Part shown: piece after piece, positions 5,762-6,616 of the stretch
Layout of the letters: the number at the start of each line of letters is the position of its first letter
How positions within the stretch are numbered: position 1 is the first letter of the stretch
From: Methanobacteriota archaeon
GTDB taxonomy: Archaea; Thermoplasmatota; Thermoplasmata; RBG-16-68-12
Assembly (NCBI GenBank): GCA_005878635.1
Contig: VBLS01000104.1
Location: 1-6,616, forward strand
Direction of reading: 5' to 3'
Length of the DNA: 6,616 nt
The notes under the pieces: generated by a model
The model's database searches: none
Seen by the model: only the letters and a program-made list of their open reading frames with translations
Told to the model about the DNA's origin: nothing
Position numbers and translations under genes: made by a program

Positions 5762-6106
5762 CTAGATCGTGAAGCTCAAACCGCACGAGCAGGAATGCTT
5801 CGCGTTCGGGTTCGTAATCTTGAACTGTCCGCCGAAGAGGTCCTCTTCCCACTCCAACTTCGAGCCTTTGAGGTACGTCATGCTCTTCGGGTCGACGAGG
5901 ACCCGGACGTCCTGAGTCGAGACGACGAGGTCGGTCGTCCGCGGGGCATCCGCGAGGTCCATTCGGTACTGCATGCCGCTGCAGCCGCCGGCGATGATGC
6001 GCAGCCGGAGCGAGGCCTCGGGCCGACTCTCCTTTTGCTGCAACACCCGGATCCGCCGCACGGCGCTGTCCGTGACGACCAACGGGTGTTCCTCAGAGGC
6101 CATCAT
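5762..6106 (-). CDS. iscA: A-type iron-sulfur carrier protein (IscA/ErpA/HesB family)
   Basis: A 114-residue HesB-like domain protein that receives Fe-S clusters from the assembly scaffold and passes them to apoproteins. The three ligand cysteines are visible: C42 in AGGCSGMQY and C106/C108 in the C-terminal SCSCGLSF. Their spacing of 64 and 2 residues equals that of E. coli IscA (C35, C99, C101). The reading frame stays open to an ATG at 6256, but that extension would translate the AT-rich promoter into NVVIYIF, so it is not believed. ATG 6106 (or the adjacent ATG 6103) begins just before the family domain and has GGAG eleven bases upstream. The gene is divergent from sufB and convergent with the CCG protein gene, whose stop lies 15 bases away. 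The family call is firm; which A-type subfamily it is cannot be decided here. Confidence 0.9.
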   Translation of the reverse strand: MMASEEHPLVVTDSAVRRIRVLQQKESRPEASLRLRIIAGGCSGMQYRMDLADAPRTTDLVVSTQDVRVLVDPKSMTYLKGSKLEWEEDLFGGQFKITNPNAKHSCSCGLSFTI

Positions 6107-6128
6107 CGCGATCGCGTCTCCGAGTCGT

Positions 6129-6146
6129 TCGAAGGCCCGCCTTCGA
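6129..6146 (-). repeat. Perfect 7-bp stem-loop in the leader of the A-type carrier gene
   Basis: On the plus strand TCGAAGG-CCCG-CCTTCGA is a perfect inverted repeat with a four-base loop. On the minus strand it would fold 22 bases upstream of the ATG at 6106 and just before the GGAG. It could be an RNA hairpin in the leader or a protein binding site; its role is unknown. Confidence 0.5.
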
Positions 6147-6154
6147 CTTAAGTC
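6145..6154. repeat. Ten-base palindrome GACTTAAGTC
   Basis: A perfect 10-base palindrome, overlapping the adjacent stem-loop by two bases. Its TTAA core on the minus strand could serve as a weak TATA-like element about 39 bases before ATG 6106, or as a regulator binding site for the A-type carrier gene. Confidence 0.4.
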
Positions 6155-6221
6155 TTCCGGGGCCAGTGCCGTGTCGGAAGCGCCTGCTGGCCCGTCCGCT
6201 TCAATGTCCAATTCCTCACGA

Positions 6222-6237
6222 CCAAAGATATATATAA
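6222..6237 (+). promoter_or_regulatory. BRE/TATA promoter of sufB, possibly bidirectional
   Basis: CCAAAG followed by ATATATATAA is the strongest TATA-like sequence in the window. It ends 49 bases before the sufB ATG, the same distance as for two other genes here. Being nearly symmetric it could also drive the divergent A-type carrier gene, although that would give a leader of about 100 bases. Confidence 0.65.
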
Positions 6238-6247
6238 CAACGTTATA
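6233..6247. promoter_or_regulatory. Inverted repeat overlapping the sufB TATA box, candidate operator
   Basis: TATAAC-AAC-GTTATA is a perfect 6-3-6 inverted repeat that begins inside the TATA-like box and ends shortly before the expected sufB transcription start. A dimeric regulator bound here would block the promoter. The regulator is not in the window, so an operator role is inference. Confidence 0.45.
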
Positions 6248-6273
6248 GTCTCTCATTCCGCTCCCCGAAAATG

Positions 6274-6280
6274 GGAGGCG
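6274..6280 (+). promoter_or_regulatory. Shine-Dalgarno site of sufB
   Basis: GGAGGCG ends five bases before ATG 6286. It decides that start over an in-frame ATG at 6271, which lies too close to, and upstream of, the site. Confidence 0.75.
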
Positions 6281-6285
6281 TTCCC

Positions 6286-6616
6286 ATGGTCTCGAAGAGT
6301 GTACTCCAGGAGCAAATGGCCAAGCAGGAGTACAAATACGGTTTCGTCGCCGACCTCGATGAGGACACGGTCCCGAAAGGCCTGAGCGAGGACGTCGTCC
6401 GGCTCATCTCCCGCAAGAAGAAGGAGCCGGAATGGATGACCGAGTGGAGGCTTCGGGCTTACCGACACTGGCTCACGATGAAGGAGCCGACCTGGTCGAA
6501 CGTCCGGTACCCGCCGATCGACTACCAGAACATCATCTACTACGCGGCCCCGAAGCCGAAGAAGGAAGTCAAGAGCCTCGAGGATGTCGATCCGGAGATC
6601 CGGGCCCTCTACGCGA
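6286..6616 (+). CDS. sufB: Fe-S cluster assembly scaffold SufB, N-terminal part
   Basis: The first 110 residues of SufB are present; the gene runs off the right edge. The diagnostic pattern is clear: YKYGFVADLDED at residues 16-27, KGLSEDVVRLIS at 31-42, KKEPEWMTEWRLRAYRHW at 45-62, and PTWSNVRYPPIDYQNIIYY at 68-86. SufB is the scaffold on which [4Fe-4S] clusters are built, working with the ATPase SufC and, in many organisms, SufD. Bacterial and many archaeal loci place sufC directly before sufB. Here the upstream neighbour is instead the divergent A-type carrier, so sufC, if local, must lie downstream or elsewhere. A strong TATA-like box, an overlapping inverted repeat and a good Shine-Dalgarno site precede it. 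The catalytic C-terminal region cannot be assessed. Confidence 0.95.
   Translation, partial: MVSKSVLQEQMAKQEYKYGFVADLDEDTVPKGLSEDVVRLISRKKKEPEWMTEWRLRAYRHWLTMKEPTWSNVRYPPIDYQNIIYYAAPKPKKEVKSLEDVDPEIRALYA

Noticed and set aside
6107..6256. 50-residue N-terminal extension of the A-type carrier
   Set aside because: Its first residues are a translation of the TATA-like box and the family domain begins only after the ATG at 6106, which has its own GGAG.

Overview
The window reads as a GC-rich archaeal chromosome segment, most likely from a Thermoplasmatota-type euryarchaeon. Grounds: a respiratory complex I gene pair, two adjacent single-barrel MetE-like methionine synthase genes in place of one double-length metE, short AT-rich BRE/TATA-like boxes upstream of several genes, and Shine-Dalgarno sequences of the GGAGG/GGTG type. 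The phylum is an inference from gene content; no rRNA gene is present. Coding density is very high, no gap exceeds about 180 bases, and I see no mobile element, CRISPR array, tRNA or rRNA.

Layout. (1) 1-1050: the 3' end of nuoB overlaps nuoI. This NuoI carries four [4Fe-4S] motifs instead of the usual two. (2) 1088-3606: a methionine module. A promoter-like box precedes a zinc-ligand-free MetE paralogue, which is joined by a TTGA overlap to a catalytic MetE barrel whose zinc ligands keep exactly the spacing of E. coli MetE. A DUF2203 gene follows. (3) 3598-3950: a small MIP18/DUF59 (SufT-like) Fe-S assembly gene. (4) 3984-5746: a probable two-gene transcription unit. The first product has a rubredoxin-type zinc/iron knuckle between two helical, rubrerythrin-like halves. 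The second is an HdrD/GlpC-like iron-sulfur oxidoreductase with two ferredoxin motifs and two degenerate CCG domains. (5) 5762-6616: an A-type Fe-S carrier (IscA/ErpA-like) on the minus strand, divergent from the 5' end of sufB. The two are separated by a 179-base AT-rich region with a TATA-like box and several inverted repeats.

Taken together the segment is dominated by iron-sulfur chemistry. It has consumers (NuoB, NuoI, the CCG protein, the rubredoxin-like protein) and builders or carriers (DUF59 protein, A-type carrier, SufB), interrupted by a methionine synthesis unit. The most unusual points are the four-cluster NuoI, the rubredoxin knuckle lodged between two ferritin-like halves next to a CCG protein lacking complete CCG motifs, and the palindrome-rich divergent promoter of the Suf genes. 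Three genes (metE-like 1, the rubredoxin-like gene, sufB) have a promoter box at almost the same distance from the start codon, which helped choose starts.
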